From NCBI GenBank assembly GCA_011051745.1, contig DRKO01000422.1:1-9210 (forward strand): a stretch of 9,210 bases of DNA, in the 5' to 3' direction. Source of the stretch: Chloroflexota bacterium (GTDB lineage: Bacteria > Chloroflexota > Anaerolineae > Aggregatilineales > UBA3940). Below, piece after piece: positions 1 to 5,631 of this stretch. A program made the translations under genes and the position numbers. The notes beneath the pieces were generated by a model. That model had not been told where the DNA came from, ran no database searches, and saw nothing but the letters and a program-made list of their open reading frames with translations. How positions within the stretch are numbered: position 1 is the stretch's first letter; each line of letters begins with the position of its first letter.

Positions 1-358
1 TCACGAGATCGCATACCTTCTCTGTGGTCGAGTACAGCCCGCTTACAAAGCGGGTAAAATGGTCCTCCAGAAACTCCTCGTCACTGGTCCCGACCAGGGC
101 GAAGGTGAGGAGGGCTTTCAGAAGGGTGAGACGCTCTCCGAGCGCGCCTCCCAGAGCATTGCTGTGAGGGGACAGTTCGGCCAGGGCCTGCCCCTGCGCG
201 GTCGCCAGCAGGTTCCCCCGAACATGCTCCCCTGTTATCCACCAGACCGGCAGGAGCAGAAGCAGCATGAACAGGGCGGCCATCAACGCTTCGCGGCGCG
301 GGTTGGCCGGTGGGCGGGTCTTTGTCCGGTCCTCGTGGCTGGTCTCTGTTTCACTCAT
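1..358 (-). CDS. CHASE-domain membrane sensor protein, N-terminal part (cut by window edge)
   Basis: Only the first 119 codons are in the window; the frame stays open to base 1. A charged, Pro-rich cytoplasmic tail (residues 1-23) is followed by one hydrophobic segment (about 24-42, with LFMLLLLLPVWW) and then an outward-facing region. Residues 60-110 (ELSPHSNALGGALGERL, then a Phe-rich helix and RFVSGLY) resemble the first helices of CHASE sensory domains, which sit outside the membrane in histidine kinases and diguanylate cyclases. The output domain lies beyond the edge, so the enzyme class is unknown. The ATG at 358 is chosen because a TAG stop lies four codons upstream in frame; no Shine-Dalgarno sequence is close to it. 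The gene follows the acyltransferase gene on the same strand after a 58-base gap containing a GC hairpin. The CHASE assignment comes from pattern resemblance only. Confidence 0.72.
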   Translation of the reverse strand, partial: MSETETSHEDRTKTRPPANPRREALMAALFMLLLLLPVWWITGEHVRGNLLATAQGQALAELSPHSNALGGALGERLTLLKALLTFALVGTSDEEFLEDHFTRFVSGLYSTTEKVCDLV

Positions 359-374
359 TGGCTCAATCTAACTG

Positions 375-395
375 GCCGGGGCGAGGGGCCCCGGC
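375..395 (-). terminator. GC-rich hairpin between plsC and the CHASE gene
   Basis: GCCGGGG (375-381) and CCCCGGC (389-395) form a perfect 7-bp stem with a 7-base loop. It lies just after the acyltransferase stop codon and upstream of the CHASE start, on the transcribed minus strand. No T-run follows it, so it is not a classical intrinsic terminator. It may be a weak terminator, a transcript-end stabiliser or a processing structure. Confidence 0.35.
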
Positions 396-416
396 GCTCT
401 CCGTTCTATCAGGTTA

Positions 417-1124
417 TTACCCGGCAGTCGCCTTATCCTGTTCGGCGAGTTTCTGTTCGAGAAGGGGGTGATCGCGGTAAACGCCCCGGTACTCCTCTGG
501 CAGCATGCTTGCCAGCGTCGTCATGATCTCCTCGGTATACCGCTCCAGCTCTTCGGAGCGGGCGCGGCCCGCTGGCAGGTGGATCGGCGGGCCGAAGCGG
601 AGATATACCTCCGGACGTTTCAGGCGCAGCCAGCCGGAGATCACTTTCTCCGTCCCCCATACCACGGTCGGCACGAGCGGCACACCGGCCCGCGTCGCCA
701 GATAAGCTGCGCCGGTCTTGCCCGGCCCCAGCCCGCCCGTCCTGCTGCGTGTGCCTTCGGCGGCGACGCCCAGCGCGTAGCCGTCCTCCAGAACGGCAAG
801 CGCCTGACGCAGCGCCCGGCGGTCAGGCTCCCCCCGGTTGATGAAGATCGCGCCTGCGATGCGCAGCAGCGGCCCGAAGAGGAGATGATGTTCGTACTTC
901 TCCGCCGCCAGCACGTAGATCGTGCGCGGAATGGCGATGAAGATGAGCGGCGAATCGAAATAGTGCAGGTGGTTGGTGACGAAGATCACGCCCCCCCGGG
1001 GGGGAATATATTCCATCCCCCTGATGTCTGTGCGAACGAGCATCTTTGCCAGTGCGCGGAGGATGGCTTTCAGGGTATTGTACAACCAGGGGTGGATGGG
1101 CGGATAGCGGCGCTTCTGAGTCAC
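417..1124 (-). CDS. plsC: 1-acyl-sn-glycerol-3-phosphate acyltransferase (PlsC family)
   Basis: This is a 235-residue PlsC/LPLAT-family protein, probably the enzyme that adds the second acyl chain to lysophosphatidic acid to make phosphatidic acid at the inner membrane face. The four family blocks are visible in order. Block I is NHLHYFDSP, with catalytic His52 and Asp57 (NHx4D). Block II is GAIFINRGEPDRRAL at about 91-105. Block III is AAEGTRSRTGG at 121-131; the usual FPEGTRS Phe-Pro is Ala-Ala here, but Glu123, Gly124, Thr125 and Arg126 are kept. Block IV is VPLVPTVVWG at 148-157. Length is normal for the family. The start is GTG at 1124; an in-frame TAG lies three codons upstream, so no longer version is possible. 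No Shine-Dalgarno sequence is present, and a TATAAT box ends 8 bases before the GTG. Substrate preference cannot be read from sequence; related lysolipid acyltransferases share these motifs. Confidence 0.9.
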   Translation of the reverse strand: MTQKRRYPPIHPWLYNTLKAILRALAKMLVRTDIRGMEYIPPRGGVIFVTNHLHYFDSPLIFIAIPRTIYVLAAEKYEHHLLFGPLLRIAGAIFINRGEPDRRALRQALAVLEDGYALGVAAEGTRSRTGGLGPGKTGAAYLATRAGVPLVPTVVWGTEKVISGWLRLKRPEVYLRFGPPIHLPAGRARSEELERYTEEIMTTLASMLPEEYRGVYRDHPLLEQKLAEQDKATAG

Positions 1125-1132
1125 GGGCGTCT

Positions 1133-1138
1133 ATTATA
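1133..1138 (-). promoter_or_regulatory. Consensus -10 box (TATAAT) of plsC
   Basis: The minus strand reads TATAAT at 1138-1133, a perfect sigma-70-type -10 hexamer, followed by 8 bases and then the GTG start. A transcription start 6-8 bases below the box would fall within a few bases of the start codon, giving a leaderless or nearly leaderless mRNA. No good -35 hexamer is seen 16-18 bases upstream. Confidence 0.5.
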
Positions 1139-1160
1139 CCTCCAGTTACGTTTGTCCTTC

Positions 1161-1166
1161 ATTATA
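1161..1166 (-). promoter_or_regulatory. Second TATAAT box upstream of plsC
   Basis: A second perfect TATAAT on the minus strand lies 28 bases upstream of the first. It would give a leader of about 30 bases. It also lacks a recognisable -35 element. On the plus strand the overlapping TATAAC (1163-1168) could act in the other direction, but no -35 partner is seen there either. Confidence 0.25.
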
Positions 1167-1355
1167 ACATGCCGGGAAGTATCTACCTGCGCCGCCCCGC
1201 GCAGGCATTGTTGCAACCAGTTAACAGAGTGGCCGGATGGCAGCGGGCGGAGGCCGACAGCCGGGCGTCAGCCCCCACCTGCCTCTGTCGCAACGGGGAG
1301 GAACGCACACCCCCTGCTGCAAACGAGCCGACCGGAGGATAAAGGGACAGAGACG

Positions 1356-1381
1356 GGAACCTTTCGGGCAGCCCCGCCGTC
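1356..1381 (+). promoter_or_regulatory. ECF-sigma-like promoter (GGAAC-N17-CGTC) of the VWA lipoprotein gene
   Basis: GGAAC at 1356-1360 and CGTC at 1378-1381 are separated by 17 bases, matching the general ECF-type pattern (GGAAC, then 16-17 bases, then CGTC/CGTT or TCT). The -35 half is preceded by G and followed by CTTTC. Transcription would start near 1388-1391, leaving a leader of about 45 bases before the ATG at 1436. No sigma-70 promoter of similar quality is seen in this gap on the plus strand. The match is by eye. Confidence 0.4.
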
Positions 1382-1421
1382 TCATAATCAGCAGAGCGAG
1401 AAACAGCCGTAATCCGAAAGC

Positions 1422-1431
1422 GAGGAGAAGG
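1422..1431 (+). promoter_or_regulatory. Strong ribosome binding site of the VWA lipoprotein gene
   Basis: GAGGAGAAGG precedes the ATG at 1436 with good spacing (GAGGAG ends 8 bases before it). This fixes the start and favours it over the in-frame ATG five codons later. It contrasts with the minus-strand genes nearby, which have no such site. Confidence 0.8.
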
Positions 1432-1435
1432 TATC

Positions 1436-2893
1436 ATGTACAAAAACCGCATGGTTAAGATGATCGCCCTGGGCCTGATCGCCCTGGTGATGCTCACCGC
1501 AGTGGCCTGTGGGCCTCTCCTTGGCGGCAAAGAGGCCGCCAGCGAAGAGGAGACACGCGTGGAGCCGGAGGCAGGACTCGCCGCAGGCGAGGAAAACGCC
1601 GAGCCCCCGGCAGTGGACGCTGCTCCGGCGGAGGAGGCGGCCCCCGCCCCGACGATGGCCGCCGCCCCCGAGGTGGAAAGCGCCGAGCGTGCCGCCGATG
1701 AAGAGTATGCCCCGGAGGCAATGGTCGAAGCCCCCGGCGGCGCGGAAGGGATGGCCGGAGAGGCGGAAGAGGCCCCCGCCGTGCTTCCTTCCACCGACGA
1801 GGGTAACCCCATCGTCGTCCCGCCTGATGAGGAGTTTCAGGGCTCGCTGAGCGCCGGTGAGATCGACGATAACGAGGACTTCGGCGCATATCTCCAGTAC
1901 CGGCGGGACTTCGAGCGTTTCGTCGGGCTGGAGTGGGTGCACGATGTAGACATCAGCGAGCGGCATACCATCCGGGTGAGGAACCGGAGCGGGCAGCCCG
2001 TGCTGGGCGCAGAGGTGCTCGTCTACGCCGATCAGAATCTGGTTGCCACGCTCCGCACCCCGGCGACCGGCATCGTGCGCTTCTTCCCCTATGCGTATGC
2101 TCACTCCGACAGCCAGTCCTACACGGTCGTGATCCAGAAGGGGGGAAAGAACACCCGCTTCACGCTGACGCGCGACAACAGCGATGCCACCTGGGATGTG
2201 ACGCTCGATGTGCCCTCCACGCGCCCGCCGATTAATCTGGACGTGCTCTTCCTGCTGGACGCAACGGGCAGCATGGGCGACGAGATCGCCCAGCTCAAGG
2301 ACAACATCCTGAGCATCTCCGCCCAGATCGAGGCCCTGCCCGGTCGCCCCGATGTCCGCTATGGGATGGTCACCTATCGTGACCGGGGCGACTCATACGT
2401 GACGCAGGTCTTCGACTTCACGCCCGATGTCCGCGCCTTTCAGGAGGACCTGATCAATGTACAGGCGGCGGGCGGCGGTGATGAGCCGGAGTCGCTCAAC
2501 GAGGCGCTTCACCGCGCGATCTGGGATGTTAGCTGGCGGGTGGACGAGACGGTCAGCCTGATCTTTCTGGTGGCCGACGCGCCCCCACACCTCGACTATC
2601 CGCAGGACTACGACTACGCTCAGGAGATGCAGGCGGCAGCCGAACTGGGGATCAAGATTCACCCCATCGCCTCAAGCGGGCTGAACAGCCAGGGCGAGTA
2701 CATCTTCCGGCAGATCGCGCAATTCACCGGCGGGCACTTCATCTTCCTGACCTACGAATCCCAGCCCCAGAGCTCCGGCGAGCCGGGCCGTGAGGACCTG
2801 AGCGTGCCGGAAGGGAGCTACTCGGTGGAAGACCTGGACGCGCTGGTCGTGAGGCTGATTCAGGAGGAACTGGCCGCGCTGACGGGCCAGTAA
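1436..2893 (+). CDS. Secreted VWA-domain lipoprotein
   Basis: This 485-residue protein starts with a lipoprotein signal peptide: K3, R5 and K8, a hydrophobic core, then LTAVAC with Cys25 as the probable lipidated residue (a slightly atypical lipobox). Residues 26-135 are a low-complexity Glu/Ala/Pro linker, likely an extended spacer. Residues about 176-260 look like a beta-sandwich of the carboxypeptidase-regulatory type (RNRSGQPVLGAEVLVYAD, then a TGIVRF turn). Residues 266-440 are a von Willebrand factor A domain with a metal site: DATGSMGDE (Asp275, Thr277, Ser279), a TYRDRGD strand, GGGDEPESLNEAL (346-358) and LVADAPPH (Asp381). This subtype resembles hemicentin-like VWA domains. The protein probably sits on the outside of the membrane and binds a partner through a divalent metal; the partner is unknown. 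It is a single-gene unit with its own promoter and a strong terminator. Confidence 0.88.
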   Translation: MYKNRMVKMIALGLIALVMLTAVACGPLLGGKEAASEEETRVEPEAGLAAGEENAEPPAVDAAPAEEAAPAPTMAAAPEVESAERAADEEYAPEAMVEAPGGAEGMAGEAEEAPAVLPSTDEGNPIVVPPDEEFQGSLSAGEIDDNEDFGAYLQYRRDFERFVGLEWVHDVDISERHTIRVRNRSGQPVLGAEVLVYADQNLVATLRTPATGIVRFFPYAYAHSDSQSYTVVIQKGGKNTRFTLTRDNSDATWDVTLDVPSTRPPINLDVLFLLDATGSMGDEIAQLKDNILSISAQIEALPGRPDVRYGMVTYRDRGDSYVTQVFDFTPDVRAFQEDLINVQAAGGGDEPESLNEALHRAIWDVSWRVDETVSLIFLVADAPPHLDYPQDYDYAQEMQAAAELGIKIHPIASSGLNSQGEYIFRQIAQFTGGHFIFLTYESQPQSSGEPGREDLSVPEGSYSVEDLDALVVRLIQEELAALTGQ

Positions 2894-2957
2894 AGCGGAG
2901 GGGACATTCCGAGCACCAGAGGGTAGCCGGACTCCGGCATTCTCCATCCGACCGGAC

Positions 2958-2986
2958 AGGAGGGGGTGTAACGCCCCCTCCTTTTT
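2958..2986 (+). terminator. Intrinsic terminator after the VWA lipoprotein gene
   Basis: AGGAGGGGG (2958-2966) pairs perfectly with CCCCCTCCT (2974-2982) around the 7-base loop TGTAACG, followed by a run of five T (2982-2986). It lies 65 bases after the stop codon. This is a textbook Rho-independent terminator and isolates the gene from the downstream operon. Confidence 0.93.
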
Positions 2987-3011
2987 GGCCTTCCCCACAG
3001 GCCGGGGAGGC

Positions 3012-3039
3012 TTGCTCCCTCCCTCCGTTCCCCTATACT
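3012..3039 (+). promoter_or_regulatory. Probable sigma-70-type promoter of the GT-C/DUF922 operon
   Basis: TTGCTC (3012-3017) and TATACT (3034-3039) are separated by 16 bases, just after the terminator of the preceding gene. The -10 differs from consensus at one base; the -35 keeps only TTG. Transcription would start near 3046, giving a short leader before the GTG at 3062, with GGAAAGG (3047-3053) as ribosome binding site. Confidence 0.45.
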
Positions 3040-3061
3040 ACGGGGCGGAAAGGTCATCTCT

Positions 3062-4438
3062 GTGACAGAAAGAGGGAAACTTCCGGCGCTGATTCTGGCC
3101 GGGCTGGCGCTGAGACTGATGATCGCCCCTCTGGGCGGGCATCCCGGCGACGTGGCGACGCTGGCCCGCTGGGCGGCTGCCATCCACGATCACGGGCTGC
3201 TGAACGTCTACGTCACCTCAGACGCAAACTACCCGCCGTCCGGCGTGGCGCTGATCGGGGCGGCGGGGTGGATATACGGGTGGCTCGCGCCGGGGGCGGA
3301 GTTCCCGCCGGAAGGCGCGCTCTGGTTGCTGGCGGTGAAGCTGCCTGCCATCCTGGCCGACGGGGGCATCATGTTGATCATCGCCCACTTGGCGCGGGGC
3401 AGACGTGGCGCGGGCTGGCTGGCGGCGAGCGTGGCTTTCAACCCGGCGCTGGTCTATCTGAGCGCGTGGTGGGGCCAGCTTGAGAGCGTCTATGCGCTGG
3501 CGGCGCTGGCGAGCGTCATCGCTGCGATGAAAGGGAGACCGTTTCGGGCCGGGCTGTGGCTGGGGGCGGGGATGATGGTCAAGTTGCAGGCGGCGGTCGT
3601 CTGGCCGGTGGTGGTGCTGGCGGCGGTGAGCTTTCCGCCCGACCCGCGTCTTCGCCACCGTCGGAGAGGACACAGCGAGGGGGCAGGCGGGAATGAAGCG
3701 ATAGCAGGGATGCTACATGCCATGCCTCTGCTGGCAGCGGGGACGGCGATCCCCCTCGCGCTGGCGCTGATCCCCTACGCCGCGACCGGGCAGGCCGGGC
3801 TGGTCGCGCGGCGGCTGATCGCGCTCGTCGAGGGGCCGGGCTGGCCGACTGTCAACGCATTGAACACGTGGTATCTGCTCACCGGCGGGGCAGGCAACTG
3901 GGCCTATAACGTCCCCCTCGCCCACCCCGACACCGCTCCCCTGCTGGCCGGAATTCCGGCCCGGACGGCGGGCGCGGCGGCGCTGGCGCTCTGGACGGCG
4001 GGCGTTCTGTGGGCGGGCTGGCGGGCGCGGCGGGAGGCCAGCGGCGCGGCGTGGCTGTTGACCGGAGCCCTGCTCGCGCTGGGCGTCTTTCTGTGGCCGA
4101 CGCAGGCCCACGAACGCTACGCCTTCGGGGCGGTCGTGCTGCTGGCGGGCGCGGTCGCGGTCAGCCTGCCGCTCCAACGGCAGGCCGGAGATGATATGCC
4201 GGGGAGCGGCTTCACCGGCCCATCCGGTACTAAAGTCGTGTGGCAGAGCGCGGCGCTTTATGCCATGATCACAGGTGCACACACTCTGAACCTGCTCTGG
4301 GCCGCGCCCTTCTCGCCCCGGCTGGCGTGGTTCGCCGGGGGCCGGATCGCCGGTTCGCTGATCGCGCTGGCGATGCTCGGCGGGGCGCTGTGGGGATGGG
4401 CCGTCCTTTACCGGTGGGAGAGACGGAACGCCCCCTGA
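3062..4438 (+). CDS. Integral membrane GT-C-fold glycosyltransferase (GT87/mannosyltransferase-like)
   Basis: This 458-residue, mostly hydrophobic protein has roughly ten possible membrane helices. Its layout fits GT-C glycosyltransferases, which use lipid-linked sugars and act on the outer face of the membrane. Supporting motifs are an acidic, Tyr-Pro-rich first loop (SDANYPPSG at 53-61), FNPALVYLSAWWGQLESVYAL (126-146), the KLQA helix (174-177), VNALNTWYLL (264-273) and PTQAHERYAFG near the C-terminus (346-356). NYPP, WWGQ-(D/E)S and HERY signatures recur in GT87/DUF2029-type mannosyltransferases. Two hydrophilic stretches break the helix pattern: Arg-rich 192-215 and 372-392. The start is GTG at 3062 with GGAAAGG 8 bases upstream. 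The stop is 37 bases before the next gene, suggesting one operon. Sugar and acceptor are not readable from sequence, and GT39-like membership is an alternative. Confidence 0.72.
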   Translation: MTERGKLPALILAGLALRLMIAPLGGHPGDVATLARWAAAIHDHGLLNVYVTSDANYPPSGVALIGAAGWIYGWLAPGAEFPPEGALWLLAVKLPAILADGGIMLIIAHLARGRRGAGWLAASVAFNPALVYLSAWWGQLESVYALAALASVIAAMKGRPFRAGLWLGAGMMVKLQAAVVWPVVVLAAVSFPPDPRLRHRRRGHSEGAGGNEAIAGMLHAMPLLAAGTAIPLALALIPYAATGQAGLVARRLIALVEGPGWPTVNALNTWYLLTGGAGNWAYNVPLAHPDTAPLLAGIPARTAGAAALALWTAGVLWAGWRARREASGAAWLLTGALLALGVFLWPTQAHERYAFGAVVLLAGAVAVSLPLQRQAGDDMPGSGFTGPSGTKVVWQSAALYAMITGAHTLNLLWAAPFSPRLAWFAGGRIAGSLIALAMLGGALWGWAVLYRWERRNAP

Positions 4439-4461
4439 GGCAGGCAAACGGACGGGAATTT

Positions 4462-4467
4462 GAGAGG
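4462..4467 (+). promoter_or_regulatory. Ribosome binding site of the DUF922 gene
   Basis: GAGAGG lies 8 bases before the ATG at 4476, inside the 37-base gap after the glycosyltransferase stop codon. It supports this start and independent translation within a shared transcript. Confidence 0.65.
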
Positions 4468-4475
4468 GACGCCGG

Positions 4476-5468
4476 ATGAGGGAATCGATCATCCAGGCAA
4501 TCGAACTGGCAAACGAGGGACGACGTGAGGAAGCGGTCGGGCTGCTGCGCCTGATCGTGCGGCGTGCGCCCTCGGAAGTGGCGGCCTGGAAATGGCTGGC
4601 CTACTACACATCCGATCCGCAGGAAGCGCTACGGGCGGTGTTGCAGGTGCTCCAGCTTAACCCGCACGACAGATGGGCGCAGGAAGCCTGGCCCGAACTG
4701 GAAGAACGCGCCCGCCGGGCCGCCGCCGCCAGAAGCACCCGCCACAGACGCAGGCCGGTGATGGCCGCCGCGCTGCTGGTCGCCATCACGCTGGTGCTGA
4801 TCGCCATCACGGGGCTGGTGCTGTACGCCTGGTTCGGCGTCGACTCGCTGCTCTCCCTCTCCAGCGGGCTGCTGGAAGAGCCTCTGCCGGTGACGCAGGA
4901 GGTCGGCCCGGCCTCGGCAGGGCTGGCGGCGCAGGCGAACCCCTCCACACCCCCCGCCATCTCCGGCGTCGAGACGACGGTCAGCACTCACTACTACACC
5001 TTCGAGGCCTCGAACCTGATCGGCATTCAGCAGGCACTCATCTCCCAGGGGCCGGTGGTGGACGGCGCGAATGAGCACGGCATCGCAATGACGACCTACG
5101 GAATCCGCGTAAGCTGGGAGATGCAACCCTCGGAAACCGCCTGCGAGTTGAGCGCGGCCCGTGTTTACCTCGACATCGAGTACACCTATCCCCGGTGGAT
5201 TCCAACCGGCTCGCCGCGTCCGGCGCTTTACGATGCGTGGGAACGCTTCATCCGGCATGTGGTCGAGCACGAGGAGCATCACGGGGCGATTGCGCAGGAG
5301 TGCGCGGCGGAACTGGTTCAGCGCATCGAGGAGTTGCCTCCTCAGCCCGATTGCCAGATGCTGGAAGCCACGTTGAACGCCCTGGTTGACGAGGTATACA
5401 ACGAGTGCGAGGCCCGGCAGGCGGCCTTTGACGAGGCCGAGGGACGGACGCTCTTCCCCCTGCCCTGA
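4476..5468 (+). CDS. Membrane-anchored TPR-DUF922 protein, putative zinc metalloprotease
   Basis: This 330-residue protein has three parts. Residues 5-75 form TPR-like helix pairs (ANEGRREEAVGLLRLIVRRAP, then PQEALRAVLQVLQLNP), probably cytoplasmic. Residues 96-118 are one membrane helix preceded by a basic patch (RSTRHRRR at 86-93), which predicts N-in, C-out topology. After a Ser/Pro/Gly linker, residues 168-325 match the pattern of DUF922, a family of predicted secreted zinc-dependent proteases: HYYTFEASN, a TTYGIRVSWEM strand, then VVEHEEHHGAIAQEC. HEEHH (265-269) is an HExxH motif with His265, Glu266 and His269. Cys223, Cys276, Cys293 and Cys311 could form disulfides outside the cell. 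Peptidase activity is predicted for the family, not shown here. It is probably co-transcribed with the glycosyltransferase. The TPR segment may recruit an inside partner. Confidence 0.78.
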   Translation: MRESIIQAIELANEGRREEAVGLLRLIVRRAPSEVAAWKWLAYYTSDPQEALRAVLQVLQLNPHDRWAQEAWPELEERARRAAAARSTRHRRRPVMAAALLVAITLVLIAITGLVLYAWFGVDSLLSLSSGLLEEPLPVTQEVGPASAGLAAQANPSTPPAISGVETTVSTHYYTFEASNLIGIQQALISQGPVVDGANEHGIAMTTYGIRVSWEMQPSETACELSAARVYLDIEYTYPRWIPTGSPRPALYDAWERFIRHVVEHEEHHGAIAQECAAELVQRIEELPPQPDCQMLEATLNALVDEVYNECEARQAAFDEAEGRTLFPLP

Positions 5469-5493
5469 TCTCCTTGCCCCGGACTTTCAGTAA

Positions 5494-5510
5494 CGGGCCA
5501 TGATAGCCCG
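5494..5510 (+). terminator. Weak hairpin after the DUF922 gene
   Basis: CGGGC (5494-5498) and GCCCG (5506-5510) form a 5-bp stem with a 7-base loop, 25 bases after the stop codon. The following CTTCTAACCTTATT is pyrimidine-rich but has no clean T-run. It may be a weak terminator of the two-gene operon. Confidence 0.25.
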
Positions 5511-5561
5511 CTTCTAACCTTATTCAAACTTCGCCTACACAGACTGTATCTCCCATCTTAC

Positions 5562-5590
5562 TTGCACCACCTGCCCTAACATGCTATCCT
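5562..5590 (+). promoter_or_regulatory. Probable extended -10 promoter of the histidine kinase gene
   Basis: TTGCAC (5562-5567) and TATCCT (5585-5590) are separated by 17 bases, and TG stands one base before the -10 (TGC then TATCCT), the extended -10 arrangement. Transcription would start near 5597. A perfect palindrome CTGCTAGCAG (5589-5598) overlaps the end of the -10 and the start point, and could be a repressor site. Confidence 0.45.
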
Positions 5591-5631
5591 GCTAGCAGAC
5601 CAGCAGCGGAAGGATAAAATCGGGGGAACTC

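Larger units (their letters stand above)
1125..1435. other. Divergent intergenic region between plsC and the VWA lipoprotein gene
   Basis: This 311-base gap contains no convincing gene. It carries two ATTATA/TATAAT boxes near the plsC side (1133-1138 and 1161-1166), short palindromes GTTGCAAC (1210-1217) and GTTAAC (1220-1225), an ECF-like promoter (1356-1381) and the ribosome binding site of the plus-strand gene (1422-1431). The middle, about 1230-1350, shows nothing I can name. Confidence 0.7.

Noticed and set aside
38..54. Perfect inverted repeat CCCGCTT-ACA-AAGCGGG
   Set aside because: It lies inside the CHASE sensor reading frame, has no T-run in the direction of that gene, and is compatible with chance in GC-rich coding DNA.
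59..526. Plus-strand open frame of 155 codons at the left edge
   Set aside because: It overlaps the CHASE sensor start and the end of plsC on the other strand, has no ribosome binding site, and reads as low-complexity.
1208..1227. GTTGCAAC and GTTAAC palindromes with a TTG-type -35 candidate
   Set aside because: No -10 hexamer follows at 16-18 bases, and short palindromes of 6-8 bases are expected by chance; noted only as part of the intergenic region.
468..1412. Long plus-strand open frame of 314 codons
   Set aside because: It lies antisense to plsC, whose four catalytic blocks are intact. Its own product is rich in Arg, Pro and His with no domain pattern, as expected of a shadow frame in GC-rich DNA.
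1388..2104. Minus-strand open frame of 238 codons over the lipoprotein gene
   Set aside because: It covers the start, ribosome binding site and signal peptide of a well-supported plus-strand gene, and has no recognisable motif of its own.
3713..4492. Minus-strand open frame of 259 codons opposite the glycosyltransferase
   Set aside because: Its composition is Arg/Pro/Gln-rich and unstructured, while the plus frame has clear membrane helices and family motifs.
5615..5620. TAAAAT as an alternative -10 for the kinase gene
   Set aside because: It lies only 11 bases from the ATG and has no -35 partner (CTAGCA at 17 bases), while the upstream TTGCAC/TGCTATCCT pair is better.
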